Shown here one piece after another: positions 18,415 to 26,628 of a stretch of 64,000 nucleotides of DNA. The position numbers and the translations under genes are program-made. Position 1 is the first letter of the stretch, and each line of letters opens with the position of its first letter. The DNA is from Yaniella halotolerans DSM 15476 (lineage in GTDB: Bacteria > Actinomycetota > Actinomycetes > Actinomycetales > Micrococcaceae): the NCBI RefSeq assembly GCF_000420805.1, contig NZ_ATVQ01000002.1, forward strand, positions 124,001 through 188,000. The letters are read 5' to 3'. The notes beneath the pieces were generated by a model that saw nothing but the letters and a program-made list of their open reading frames with translations, was not told the origin of the DNA and made no database searches.

Positions 18415-19776
18415 CTATTCACTAGCTGCTTGAACAACTTGCAACCACTGGCGGCGCGCCTCAAGAGCTTCTTTGGCAGCATCGATCTTCTGCTGATCGC
18501 CTGCCTGTTCGGCATCCGCTAAATCTGTCTCTAATTGCGCGATGGCATCTTCTAGCTGCGCTTGCGCTGAGGTAGTCCGAGCCTTCGTTTCAGGATCGCT
18601 GCGACGCCAATGCTCTTCTTCTAGGTCTGTCAAAGCACGTTCAAATTTGCCGATCTCAGTTTCCATACGGCTCATGTCCTTGCGCGGGACCCGACCAGCT
18701 GCTTCCCAACGTGTGCGAAGATCTTTCATGACGCTACGTGCTGACTCGACGTCAGTAAACGGAAGGTGCTGCTGAGCGTCTTTAAGGATCTGCTCCTTGG
18801 TGGCGAGGTTAGCCTCATACTCTCGGTCAACCTCGGCGTTGGCCGCATCGCGGGCTTTGAAAAAGACATCTTGGGCACCACGGAAACGAGCCCATAGTGC
18901 ATCGTCATCTTTTCGTGAGGCACGAGGGGATTGTTTCCACTCGTTCATCAGGTCCCGATACTTCAGCGTGGTTGGGCCCCATTCTGTGGAGTTCTGAAGA
19001 GCTTCCGCGCGGGTGATCAGCTCCTCTTTGACTTTCTTTGCTTCAGCATTCCGGGCGTCTAACTGTGAGAAAAATGCCCGACGATTTTTTTCGAAAGTAT
19101 TTCGAGCGGATCGGAAACGTTTCCATAGAGCGTCTTCGGTCGCACGAGGTAGGCGCGGACCAGCTTTTTGAACGGTCTGCCATTGGTCAAAGAGCTCGCG
19201 CATCTTCGCAGTGGACTGTTTCCATTGCGTTTTTGCGGGATCTTGGGCTGAGATTTCCTCGGCCTGTGCAATGATTTCTTCGCGGGCGCTCTGCTGCTCA
19301 GCGAGTGCTTTGTCTCTCTGTGCTTGCTGCTGAGCCTGACGCTCAACGAGCGCGCTTCGCAGTGTCTCTGCCTGCTCGCGAAGTTTCGCCATATCGCCAA
19401 CCATCTGACGTTGGTCTATGACCGCGTCAATCTGGGCGAGCGTCTTTTCTAGCTCCTTATTGGCCGCATCCGTCTCGAGACGCTGTTTGAGGAGCAATAG
19501 CTGCGTCATGACATCGTCATATTTGCGAACAAAGTAGGCGAGTGCATCATCTTTGGACGCCTCAGGGACTTGGCCCACCTCAACTTTGTCATTGCCATCA
19601 AGGAGAGTTACGACTCCCTCCTCGGAAATTTCCGTAAATTGCTGAGCTTCCGTAAGATTCGAAGTATATGCCGGAGCTGGTGCAACTGGGGCCGCTGGGG
19701 CTACCTTGGCCGGTGTTACAGAGCTTGGTTTGGGAGCCGCCGGTTTTGGGACGTCGGGCTGTTGACTAGGTGTCAC
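18415..19776 (-). CDS. DUF349 domain-containing protein
   Basis: A 453-residue protein built of repeated DUF349 helical units, seen as recurring W-[KR]-x-L-x(n)-R-x-x-D-D-x-L-W-x-R-F blocks: ATEDALWKRFRSARNTFEKN, then KDDDALWARFRGAQDVFFKA. A third, degenerate unit ends near ERALTDLEEEHW. The N terminus is a Pro/Ala-rich low-complexity segment and the C terminus (about 405-450) is a coiled coil. No enzyme motif is present. The family is widespread in Actinobacteria downstream of rel, but its role is unknown. The GTG start is preceded by AGGAAGAAAG on the minus strand. It is divergent from hisS. Confidence 0.93.
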   Translation of the reverse strand: MTPSQQPDVPKPAAPKPSSVTPAKVAPAAPVAPAPAYTSNLTEAQQFTEISEEGVVTLLDGNDKVEVGQVPEASKDDALAYFVRKYDDVMTQLLLLKQRLETDAANKELEKTLAQIDAVIDQRQMVGDMAKLREQAETLRSALVERQAQQQAQRDKALAEQQSAREEIIAQAEEISAQDPAKTQWKQSTAKMRELFDQWQTVQKAGPRLPRATEDALWKRFRSARNTFEKNRRAFFSQLDARNAEAKKVKEELITRAEALQNSTEWGPTTLKYRDLMNEWKQSPRASRKDDDALWARFRGAQDVFFKARDAANAEVDREYEANLATKEQILKDAQQHLPFTDVESARSVMKDLRTRWEAAGRVPRKDMSRMETEIGKFERALTDLEEEHWRRSDPETKARTTSAQAQLEDAIAQLETDLADAEQAGDQQKIDAAKEALEARRQWLQVVQAASE

Positions 19777-19840
19777 CGCTAAAACTTTCTTCCTAGGTGG
19801 AGATCCCGTCAGCCATCGGAGGACTGTTCTGAGATGGTCA

Positions 19841-19868
19841 CTGTTAGCTTACGGGAAACGCATACAAT
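19841..19868 (+). promoter_or_regulatory. Candidate promoter for hisS
   Basis: CTGTTA (19841-19846) and TACAAT (19863-19868) with a 16-base spacer, followed by a short GCAC-GAAA-GTGC hairpin at 19891-19902 in the leader. The -35 is weak. No T-box specifier or terminator/antiterminator pair is seen. Confidence 0.35.
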
Positions 19869-19946
19869 GGCAGAGTACTTTAAAAAGCAGGCACGAAAGT
19901 GCTCATTGCAGCGCAGACGTGCTTAACCCTTGGAGAATATACCGAC

Positions 19947-21308
19947 ATGTCCCGTAAGACTTCATTATCTGGATTTCACGAATGGTTGCCACAAGAGCGT
20001 CTCGTTGAACTCCATGTGCTCAATACACTTGCAGAAGTCTTCGAACTCCATGGATTTTCCAGTATCGAAACTCGCGCCGTCGAGTCGTTGGGGACGCTAC
20101 TTCGTAAAGGCGAAATCGATAAAGAGGTGTACACCGTTTCGCGTATCCATGAAACGGATGCACCGGACCCCAATGATACTTCGCGCTTGGCATTGCACTT
20201 TGATCTGACAGTGCCATTTGCCCGTTACGTGACCGAAAACGCCGGTCATCTAACTTTCCCTTTCCGGCGGTATCAAATACAAAAAGTATGGCGTGGTGAA
20301 CGTCCGCAAGAAGGTCGAGCCCGTGAGTTTACCCAGGCTGATATCGATGTGGTGGGTGACGGTGTACTTGATTTCCGACACGATATCGACGTTGCGCTGG
20401 TGATGTCTGAGGCACTGTCCAAATTGCCGATTGGGCAGTTCGTCATTCGAATCAATAACCGCAAGCTAGCTGAAGGTTTTTATCAGGGTATTGGACTAGA
20501 TGACACCGCTGGAGTGTTACGTCATATCGATAAATTAGAAAAAATTGGGGCGCAGAAGGTCACTGATGAACTTCAGAAAGAACTCGGAGCGTCGGAGGAG
20601 CAGGCTAGTCTCGCCTTGGCACTGGCACAGATTCGTGCTGAAGACTCTTCGTTTGTTACCGAGGTCCGCGCGCTTGGTGTTCAAAACGCGTTGTTAGAAG
20701 AAGGGCTACAGGAACTAGCTGAAGTTATTGATGAACTTCACAAGCGTGCACCGGGCACCGCTGTAGCGGATCTCTCAATTGCCCGCGGGCTCGATTACTA
20801 CACAGGTACGGTCTATGAGACACACCTAGTTGGACATGAGCAATTGGGGTCCATATGCTCCGGTGGCAGATACGACTCGCTAGCCACTAAAGGTAAACGT
20901 ACCTTTCCAGGTGTAGGCCTTTCCATCGGTGTCACCAGATTGATCTCGCGCATGTTCTCGCAAAATATGGTCGAAACGACCCGGAAGGTGCCAACGGTCG
21001 TATATGTCGCGTTGACCTCTGACGATGATTGGTCTGCAGCACAAGATATTGCCCAAACCCTGCGCGCACGGGGGATTAATACCGAAGTCGCAACCAAAGC
21101 TGAGAAGTTTGGCAAGCAGATCCGCCATGCTGATCGCCGCGGTATCCCATACGTATGGTTCAGGACATACGACAACGAGGGACGAGCCAGTCACGAGATA
21201 AAAGACATCCGCTCCGGCGAGCAAGTTAGGACAGATCCGTCAACCTGGATGCCACCAGCAGATGATCTGCAGCCTGCCATCGTAGAGGTCGAACACAACG
21301 GCGAGTAG
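19947..21308 (+). CDS. hisS: Histidyl-tRNA synthetase
   Basis: Charges tRNA-His. With the ATG at 19947 (GGAGA upstream) it has 453 residues; the frame opens at 19899 but that extension lacks a ribosome site. Class II motifs are present: motif 1 region GFHEWLPQERLVEL, motif 2 FRRYQIQKVWRGERPQEGRAREF, the histidine loop ARGLDYYTGTVYET, and motif 3 GVGLSIGVTRL. The C-terminal anticodon-binding domain begins about TVVYVALTSDDD. It is followed 77 bases later by aspS, a common pairing. Confidence 0.97.
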   Translation: MSRKTSLSGFHEWLPQERLVELHVLNTLAEVFELHGFSSIETRAVESLGTLLRKGEIDKEVYTVSRIHETDAPDPNDTSRLALHFDLTVPFARYVTENAGHLTFPFRRYQIQKVWRGERPQEGRAREFTQADIDVVGDGVLDFRHDIDVALVMSEALSKLPIGQFVIRINNRKLAEGFYQGIGLDDTAGVLRHIDKLEKIGAQKVTDELQKELGASEEQASLALALAQIRAEDSSFVTEVRALGVQNALLEEGLQELAEVIDELHKRAPGTAVADLSIARGLDYYTGTVYETHLVGHEQLGSICSGGRYDSLATKGKRTFPGVGLSIGVTRLISRMFSQNMVETTRKVPTVVYVALTSDDDWSAAQDIAQTLRARGINTEVATKAEKFGKQIRHADRRGIPYVWFRTYDNEGRASHEIKDIRSGEQVRTDPSTWMPPADDLQPAIVEVEHNGE

Positions 21309-21385
21309 CCTTGCCGTCGGTAGACTGACTACGAACAATTTATAGTTTTTATTCAACACGTAGAACTCAAAAGGGGAAACACAAC

Positions 21386-23206
21386 GTGCTTCGCACCCAT
21401 AAACTCGGCGTGCTCAACGCCGAATACATCGGACAGACCGTCACCGTGGCAGGCTGGGTTGCTCGCCGCCGTGATCACGGTGGGGTAGCTTTTATCGACC
21501 TTCGTGATGCCTCCGGTGTTGCTCAGATCGTGGTTCATGACGAAAACCAATTCGATCATTTGCGAAATGAGTATGTCCTTCAGGTCATCGCAGAAGTCAA
21601 AGCACGCCCAGAAGGCAGCGAGAATACCAATATCGCCTCGGGTGCGGTTGAACTCTACGCTTCCGAAGTGACCGTGTTGAATACCTCAGCTCCGTTGCCA
21701 TTCCAGATTGATGAGCACGTCGAGGTTGGCGAAGAAGTTCGCTTAGCCCACCGCTACCTGGACCTGCGCAGACCACAACCAGCTCGAATCATGCGATTGC
21801 GCTCTGAAGTTAACCGTGTTGCTCGCAACCTTTTGGCCGACCAAGAGTTCATCGAAGTTGAAACCCCAACTCTGACGCGCTCGACGCCCGAAGGCGCACG
21901 AGACTTCCTCGTTCCTGCACGACTTGATCCGGGTTCCTGGTATGCCCTCCCGCAGTCACCTCAACTGTTCAAGCAGTTACTTCAAGTCGGGGGGATCGAA
22001 CGGTACTATCAAATCGCCCGTTGCTATCGCGACGAGGACTTCCGAGCCGATCGGCAGCCAGAATTCACTCAATTGGACATTGAAGCATCGTTTGTCGAGC
22101 AAGATGACATCATCGAACTCGCGGAACAGCTGCTAGTGGCCATCTGGAAACTCATAGGCGTAGAAGTTCAGACGCCAATCCCACGTATGACGTACCGCGA
22201 AGCCATGGAAAAATACGGTACCGACAAACCAGACCTTCGGTTTGGTTTAGAACTGACGGACATGACGGAGTACTTCAAAGACACTCCATTCCGGGTATTC
22301 CAAAATGAGTACGTTGGCGCGGTCGTGATGCCCGGTGGAGCATCGCAGCCTCGTCGTCAGCTTGATGCCTGGCAAGAATGGGCCAAACAGCGAGGCGCCC
22401 ACGGACTTGCCTATGTGCTGGTCCAGGAGGATGGTGAACTGACCGGACCAGTCTCCCGAAACATCTCCGAAACAGAGCGTGAAAACTTGGCTGAAACCGT
22501 TGGGGCGAACCCCGGCGATGCGATCTTCTTTGGGGCTGGAAAACCGACTGATTCGCGCGCGTTGCTCGGCGCCGCGCGTGTTGAAATCGCGCACCGCGTT
22601 GGTCTGATCAAGCCGAATTCTGAAGTTCCCGCTGAAGAGCAGGATTGGGCATTTGTTTGGGTCGTTGATGCACCGATGTTTGAGTCAGCGGCAGCAGCCG
22701 AAGCTGAAGGCGATGTCGCCGTAGGCGATGGTGCGTGGACAGCAGTCCACCACGCTTTTACCTCACCGAAACCAGAATTCCTCGAGACGTTTGATGCGAA
22801 TCCTGGGGACGCTTTGGCGTATGCCTACGATATTGTCGCCAACGGTAACGAAATTGGCGGCGGCTCGATTCGTATACACAACCAAGATGTCCAGAAGCGG
22901 GTCTTCAACATTATGGGCATCTCAGAAGAAGATGCTCAGGAGAAGTTCGGCTTCCTTCTCGACGCATTCCAGTATGGTGCGCCACCGCACGGCGGTATCG
23001 CGTTCGGTTGGGACCGTATCATCGCGCTCTTGGCCGGAACTGACTCGATTCGCGAAGTTATCGCATTTCCGAAAACGGGGAACGGTCATGATCCGCTAAC
23101 TGCTGCGCCAACACCGATCACTGATGAACAGCGCTCTGAAACAGGCGTGGACTTTGTTCCTGAAGACGATGAGGAAGCCCAAAAGCAAGAGGGCTCAGGC
23201 GCTTAG
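21386..23206 (+). CDS. aspS: Aspartyl-tRNA synthetase
   Basis: A 606-residue class IIb synthetase. The N-terminal OB fold ([20 protein letters not shown]) binds the anticodon. The catalytic core shows motif 2 ([20 protein letters not shown]), the aspartate-binding [14 protein letters not shown], the bacterial insertion domain at about 290-430 and motif 3 ([13 protein letters not shown]). GTG start after AAAGGGGAAAC. It may also charge tRNA-Asn if asparaginyl-tRNA synthetase is absent, which the window cannot show. A bidirectional terminator separates it from dtd. Confidence 0.97.
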   Translation: MLRTHKLGVLNAEYIGQTVTVAGWVARRRDHGGVAFIDLRDASGVAQIVVHDENQFDHLRNEYVLQVIAEVKARPEGSENTNIASGAVELYASEVTVLNTSAPLPFQIDEHVEVGEEVRLAHRYLDLRRPQPARIMRLRSEVNRVARNLLADQEFIEVETPTLTRSTPEGARDFLVPARLDPGSWYALPQSPQLFKQLLQVGGIERYYQIARCYRDEDFRADRQPEFTQLDIEASFVEQDDIIELAEQLLVAIWKLIGVEVQTPIPRMTYREAMEKYGTDKPDLRFGLELTDMTEYFKDTPFRVFQNEYVGAVVMPGGASQPRRQLDAWQEWAKQRGAHGLAYVLVQEDGELTGPVSRNISETERENLAETVGANPGDAIFFGAGKPTDSRALLGAARVEIAHRVGLIKPNSEVPAEEQDWAFVWVVDAPMFESAAAAEAEGDVAVGDGAWTAVHHAFTSPKPEFLETFDANPGDALAYAYDIVANGNEIGGGSIRIHNQDVQKRVFNIMGISEEDAQEKFGFLLDAFQYGAPPHGGIAFGWDRIIALLAGTDSIREVIAFPKTGNGHDPLTAAPTPITDEQRSETGVDFVPEDDEEAQKQEGSGA

Positions 23207-23224
23207 CGCAACACTCGAATAAGA

Positions 23225-23268
23225 AAAAGTACCGGTCTTGATCACACGATGATCAGACCGGTACTTTT
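23225..23268. terminator. Bidirectional terminator between aspS and dtd
   Basis: AAAAGTACCGGTCT (23225-23238) pairs with AGACCGGTACTTTT (23255-23268); TGATCA appears on both sides of the loop. The A-rich and T-rich flanks make it work for both convergent genes. Confidence 0.88.
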
Positions 23269-23290
23269 GCGTTCTGGGCCAGGGCTGTCC

Positions 23291-23743
23291 TTAGCCGCGA
23301 CGAGGAGCAGCCAGGTCGTCCGAATCAATAACGAGGGTAAATGGACCACTGTTTACCAATCCGACGTCCATCATTGCACCAAACTGGCCGGTGTGAACCT
23401 CGACACCGTGTTCACGCACTCTGGTCACAAAATATTCATAGAGTGGCTCTGACTGTTCAGGTCGTGCTGCTTTTGACCAGGAGGGGCGCCGTCCCTTTCG
23501 CACGTCGGCATTCAACGTAAACTGCGAGACGACGAGGACGGGTGCATTGAGGTCTATTGCGGATTCTTCGTCTCCCAAAATGCGAAGGTTGACAATCTTG
23601 TCGACTAAAACATCAGCTTCCGCCTCGCTATCGTCAACGTGAACCCCCAAAAGGATCATCAACCCCGGGCGGGGGAGTTCACCGACTACCTGATCATCAA
23701 CGGTCACACTGGCGGAAGAAGCTACTTGAATAACTGCGCGCAT
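23291..23743 (-). CDS. dtd: D-aminoacyl-tRNA deacylase
   Basis: Removes D-amino acids (and misacylated glycine) from tRNA. From the ATG at 23743 it has 150 residues and begins MRAVIQVASSASVTV as expected; the frame is open further upstream but that extension overlaps rarA. The active-site motifs are SQFTLNADVRKGRRPSW and NSGPFTLVID, with the cross-subunit Gly-cisPro pair in the second. The hexamer TACACT stands seven bases before the ATG with no ribosome site, so a leaderless mRNA is likely. It is divergent from rarA. Confidence 0.96.
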   Translation of the reverse strand: MRAVIQVASSASVTVDDQVVGELPRPGLMILLGVHVDDSEAEADVLVDKIVNLRILGDEESAIDLNAPVLVVSQFTLNADVRKGRRPSWSKAARPEQSEPLYEYFVTRVREHGVEVHTGQFGAMMDVGLVNSGPFTLVIDSDDLAAPRRG

Positions 23744-23750
23744 GGCCCCA

Positions 23751-23756
23751 AGTGTA
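23751..23756 (-). promoter_or_regulatory. Candidate -10 box (TACACT) for dtd
   Basis: TACACT on the minus strand, seven bases before the dtd ATG. It lies only 32 bases from the candidate rarA -10 box on the other strand. Confidence 0.42.
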
Positions 23757-23787
23757 GTCCTGGATATCCGTTCAAGTTCATAATCAC

Positions 23788-23793
23788 TAGAGT
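23788..23793 (+). promoter_or_regulatory. Candidate -10 box (TAGAGT) for rarA
   Basis: TAGAGT, six bases (AGGGGC) before the rarA GTG. The GGGG is too close to the start to act as a ribosome site. Confidence 0.4.
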
Positions 23794-23799
23794 AGGGGC

Positions 23800-25227
23800 G
23801 TGCACGATTTGTTCTCCTCGGCTCGTGATGACGACCAAGACGGCCCAGATACTTCCAGTAAAACATCGGCAGCAGCCCCGCTGGCGGTGCGAATGCGCCC
23901 GCGGAGTCTGGACGAAATAGTTGGCCAACGGCATTTACTAACACCCGGTTCACCGCTGCGTAAGTTGACTGAAGCGCATGGTCCATCTGGAGTAGGTCCC
24001 TCATCGATCATGCTGTACGGGCCTCCGGGTACTGGCAAGACCACTCTGGCACACGTTATTTCTCAAGCGCCTGATCGTAAGTTTGTGGAGCTATCTGCGA
24101 TCTCTGCGGGTGTAAAAGACGTCCGCCGGGTGATGGAACAGGCCCTCGACAATAGAGATCTTTACGGCCGGACCACTATCTTATTCTTGGACGAAATACA
24201 CCGATTCAACAAAGCTCAGCAGGATGCGCTCTTGCCCGGAGTAGAAAATCGCTGGGTCGTCCTCGTTGCCGCGACCACAGAAAATCCATCCTTTTCCGTC
24301 ATATCTCCGCTCCTGTCCAGATCGATCATGCTGACGCTTGAACCATTGACCGATGACGATATCGGTGAGCTGATCGATCGTGCACTGTCAGATGAACGCG
24401 GCCTCAATCAAACCGTGGAGCTCGACGACGAGGCCAGGGACTACTTGATTCGGATGGCTCAGGGTGATGCACGGCGGGCCTTGACAACACTAGAAGCAGC
24501 CGCAGGCGTTGGGTTTGACCAGGCAGCAGGGGAGCAGCCGCCCGTGGTAACCGTGGAACATGCTGCTCAAGCGATGGACCAAGCTGTCTTGCGTTATGAC
24601 AAAGATGGCGATCAGCACTACGACGTAATATCAGCCTTCATCAAGTCCATTCGAGGATCTGATGTTGACGCAGCGTTGCATTACCTGGCGCGAATGATTC
24701 ATGCCGGTGAAGACGCACGATATATCGCACGACGCCTGATCGTCCACGCATCAGAAGATATTGGCATGGCTGACCCTACTGCTCTGCAAGCGGCGGTTGC
24801 TGCAGCACAAGCCGTTCAGTTGATCGGTATGCCCGAAGGCAGAATCCCGTTAGCTCAAGCCGTGGTCCATTTAGCCACTGCTCCGAAATCCAGTGGTGCC
24901 TATGACGGCATTAACAGTGCGTTAGCTGATGTCCAATCCGGCCGGGCTGGGGTGGTGCCCAAGCATTTACGGGATTCGCATTATGCAGGTGCGAAGGCTC
25001 TCGGCCACGGAGAGGGGTACAAATTCCCCCATTCCTATCCACATTCGATTGTCGCTCAGCAATATCTGCCAGATGAACTTCAAGACCGGCAGTATTATCA
25101 TCCAACAACCAATGGTCGTGAGCACATGATCTCGGAACGCGTCGCCAGACTTCGTGCCGTTCTACGGAACGAACCGCCCCCACAGCAAAAGCCCGAGCAA
25201 TCCCCAGATCAGACGACTGACGATTAG
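23800..25227 (+). CDS. rarA: Replication-associated recombination protein A (AAA ATPase)
   Basis: AAA+ ATPase of the MgsA/RarA/WRNIP1 family that acts at stalled forks and single-strand gaps. It has 475 residues. Walker A is [14 protein letters not shown], Walker [15 protein letters not shown], sensor 1 region AATTENPSF and sensor 2 region [11 protein letters not shown]. The C-terminal tetramerisation domain includes [20 protein letters not shown] and [23 protein letters not shown] start; the first 20 residues are acidic and variable. It is divergent from dtd, and 219 bases separate it from rpsD. Confidence 0.96.
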   Translation: MHDLFSSARDDDQDGPDTSSKTSAAAPLAVRMRPRSLDEIVGQRHLLTPGSPLRKLTEAHGPSGVGPSSIMLYGPPGTGKTTLAHVISQAPDRKFVELSAISAGVKDVRRVMEQALDNRDLYGRTTILFLDEIHRFNKAQQDALLPGVENRWVVLVAATTENPSFSVISPLLSRSIMLTLEPLTDDDIGELIDRALSDERGLNQTVELDDEARDYLIRMAQGDARRALTTLEAAAGVGFDQAAGEQPPVVTVEHAAQAMDQAVLRYDKDGDQHYDVISAFIKSIRGSDVDAALHYLARMIHAGEDARYIARRLIVHASEDIGMADPTALQAAVAAAQAVQLIGMPEGRIPLAQAVVHLATAPKSSGAYDGINSALADVQSGRAGVVPKHLRDSHYAGAKALGHGEGYKFPHSYPHSIVAQQYLPDELQDRQYYHPTTNGREHMISERVARLRAVLRNEPPPQQKPEQSPDQTTDD

Positions 25228-25446
25228 GTCGACACTTCGGCGTCTGCTAGGCTATCCCCTTGTCTGGCACGTTTCTGCCCAACGGTAGGAACGGTAGTTA
25301 TGACGGTTGGCGGTATAACCCTCAGCTCTCTGGAAAACATTGACATCAGAGGCCAGGATTCATCTACATCATAGCTAGTCGGCTCTGTCGTGCAGATGAT
25401 GCAAAAACCAATCAATACCGCATGACAAGAAAAGGAAGCCACAAAC

Positions 25447-26073
25447 ATGGCAAAAGGTCTACGTACCCGTCGCACCGTGCGCCACTCACGCGCGCTCGGC
25501 ATTGCGCTCACCCCTAAAGCTGAAAAATACATGGAGCGCCGTCCGTACGGCCCAGGTCAGCACGGTCGCGCACGTCGCCGCGCCGATTCTGACTACTCGG
25601 TCCGTCTGAAGGAAAAGCAGCGTCTTCGCGCGATCTACAATATCCGTGAAGCCCAGATGCTGCGCTACTTCAACGAGGCCAACCGTCGTGCTGGTCTAAC
25701 CGGTGAAATCCTAGTTGAGCTCCTGGAATCACGTCTCGACGCCCTCGTGCTGCGTGCAGGCTTTGCCCGCACCATTGCGCAAGCACGTCAGCTCGTTGTT
25801 CACCAGCACATCTTGGTGGATGGCCAGCGTGTTGACCGTCCATCATTCTTGGTTTCGGAAGGTCAGCTGATTCACGTTGCTGAACGCAGCGAAACCATGG
25901 TTCCGTTTCAGATTGCTGCAACCGGTGCACATCAGGAAGTCCTACCAGATGTGCCAGGCTACCTCGACGTAGAAATCGACAAGCTTCGCGCAACCCTGGT
26001 TCGTGAACCAAAACGCGCCGACATTCCTGTGTCGATCCAAGAAAACCTGGTTGTCGAGCACTACTCGCGCTAA
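25447..26073 (+). CDS. rpsD: 30S ribosomal protein S4
   Basis: Primary 16S rRNA-binding protein of the small subunit, 208 residues. The actinobacterial form is clear: LGIALTPKAEKYMERRPYGP at the N terminus (no zinc-binding cysteines) and the S4 RNA-binding domain LVELLESRLDALVLRAGFAR. AAAAGGAAG precedes the ATG. It stands alone, outside the rpsM-rpsK-rpoA cluster, as in many Micrococcales. The 219 bases upstream hold the leader; I see no obvious S4-binding pseudoknot by eye, and S4 autoregulation remains possible. Confidence 0.97.
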   Translation: MAKGLRTRRTVRHSRALGIALTPKAEKYMERRPYGPGQHGRARRRADSDYSVRLKEKQRLRAIYNIREAQMLRYFNEANRRAGLTGEILVELLESRLDALVLRAGFARTIAQARQLVVHQHILVDGQRVDRPSFLVSEGQLIHVAERSETMVPFQIAATGAHQEVLPDVPGYLDVEIDKLRATLVREPKRADIPVSIQENLVVEHYSR

Positions 26074-26232
26074 ACACCCAGTTCTACACTTTGAAACCGG
26101 CTCGGTGGATCTTGCTCTGGCAAGGCCCCGGGCCGGTGGTGTCTTGATTCCTAAAGTATCGACTTCAATAGCCCATCCTGATTATGGGTTGGTAGAGTAA
26201 GTACGGTTACGAAACAGAAAGGGTTGGCAGTT

Positions 26233-26556
26233 GTGAAACGAGTCTTACTTGTTGGCGTAGGTGCTGCAATCGGATGGTACGGGCACTCTAAGTTGTCCAA
26301 GGGGCGGGATGAAGCAGCGCTACGTGCTGAAGAAGCCCTACGTACATCACTCGCTCCAGAGAACCTCGGCCGTACCATCGGCGAGGGAGCCGCAAATATT
26401 ATCGTGGAATCAACGCGAGGCTTCTTTTCTACGGTTCGAGAGCAGATTCCAGCGCTGAATCGTGGACAGCCCATCCCTCCGGTATTGGAGAACTACGAAA
26501 CCGTGCAGCCCTTGCAGGGCGAAGTCACCGACCCAGCCGCAGATCGCACCGAATAA
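26233..26556 (+). CDS. Conserved hypothetical protein upstream of alaS (DUF6167-like)
   Basis: A 107-residue protein from the GTG at 26233, with GAAAGG 8-10 bases upstream; the TTG at 26224 is too close to that site. It has a short hydrophobic N terminus (VLLVGVGAAIGWYGHSKL), probably a membrane anchor, then a helical region ending GFFSTVREQIPALNRG. Small proteins of this kind sit immediately upstream of alaS in many actinobacteria; I place it tentatively in DUF6167. The function is unknown. Confidence 0.75.
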   Translation: MKRVLLVGVGAAIGWYGHSKLSKGRDEAALRAEEALRTSLAPENLGRTIGEGAANIIVESTRGFFSTVREQIPALNRGQPIPPVLENYETVQPLQGEVTDPAADRTE

Positions 26557-26628
26557 CGTTTCGTTCTAAAAGATTTTGACCTTCAACCGGTGTGTCCACC
26601 GGTTTCTAAGATGTGATGGAAAACAGTT

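Noticed and set aside
19891-19902. GCAC-GAAA-GTGC hairpin before hisS as a T-box
   Set aside because: Too short. There is no specifier loop, T-box sequence or terminator, so it is not a T-box riboswitch.
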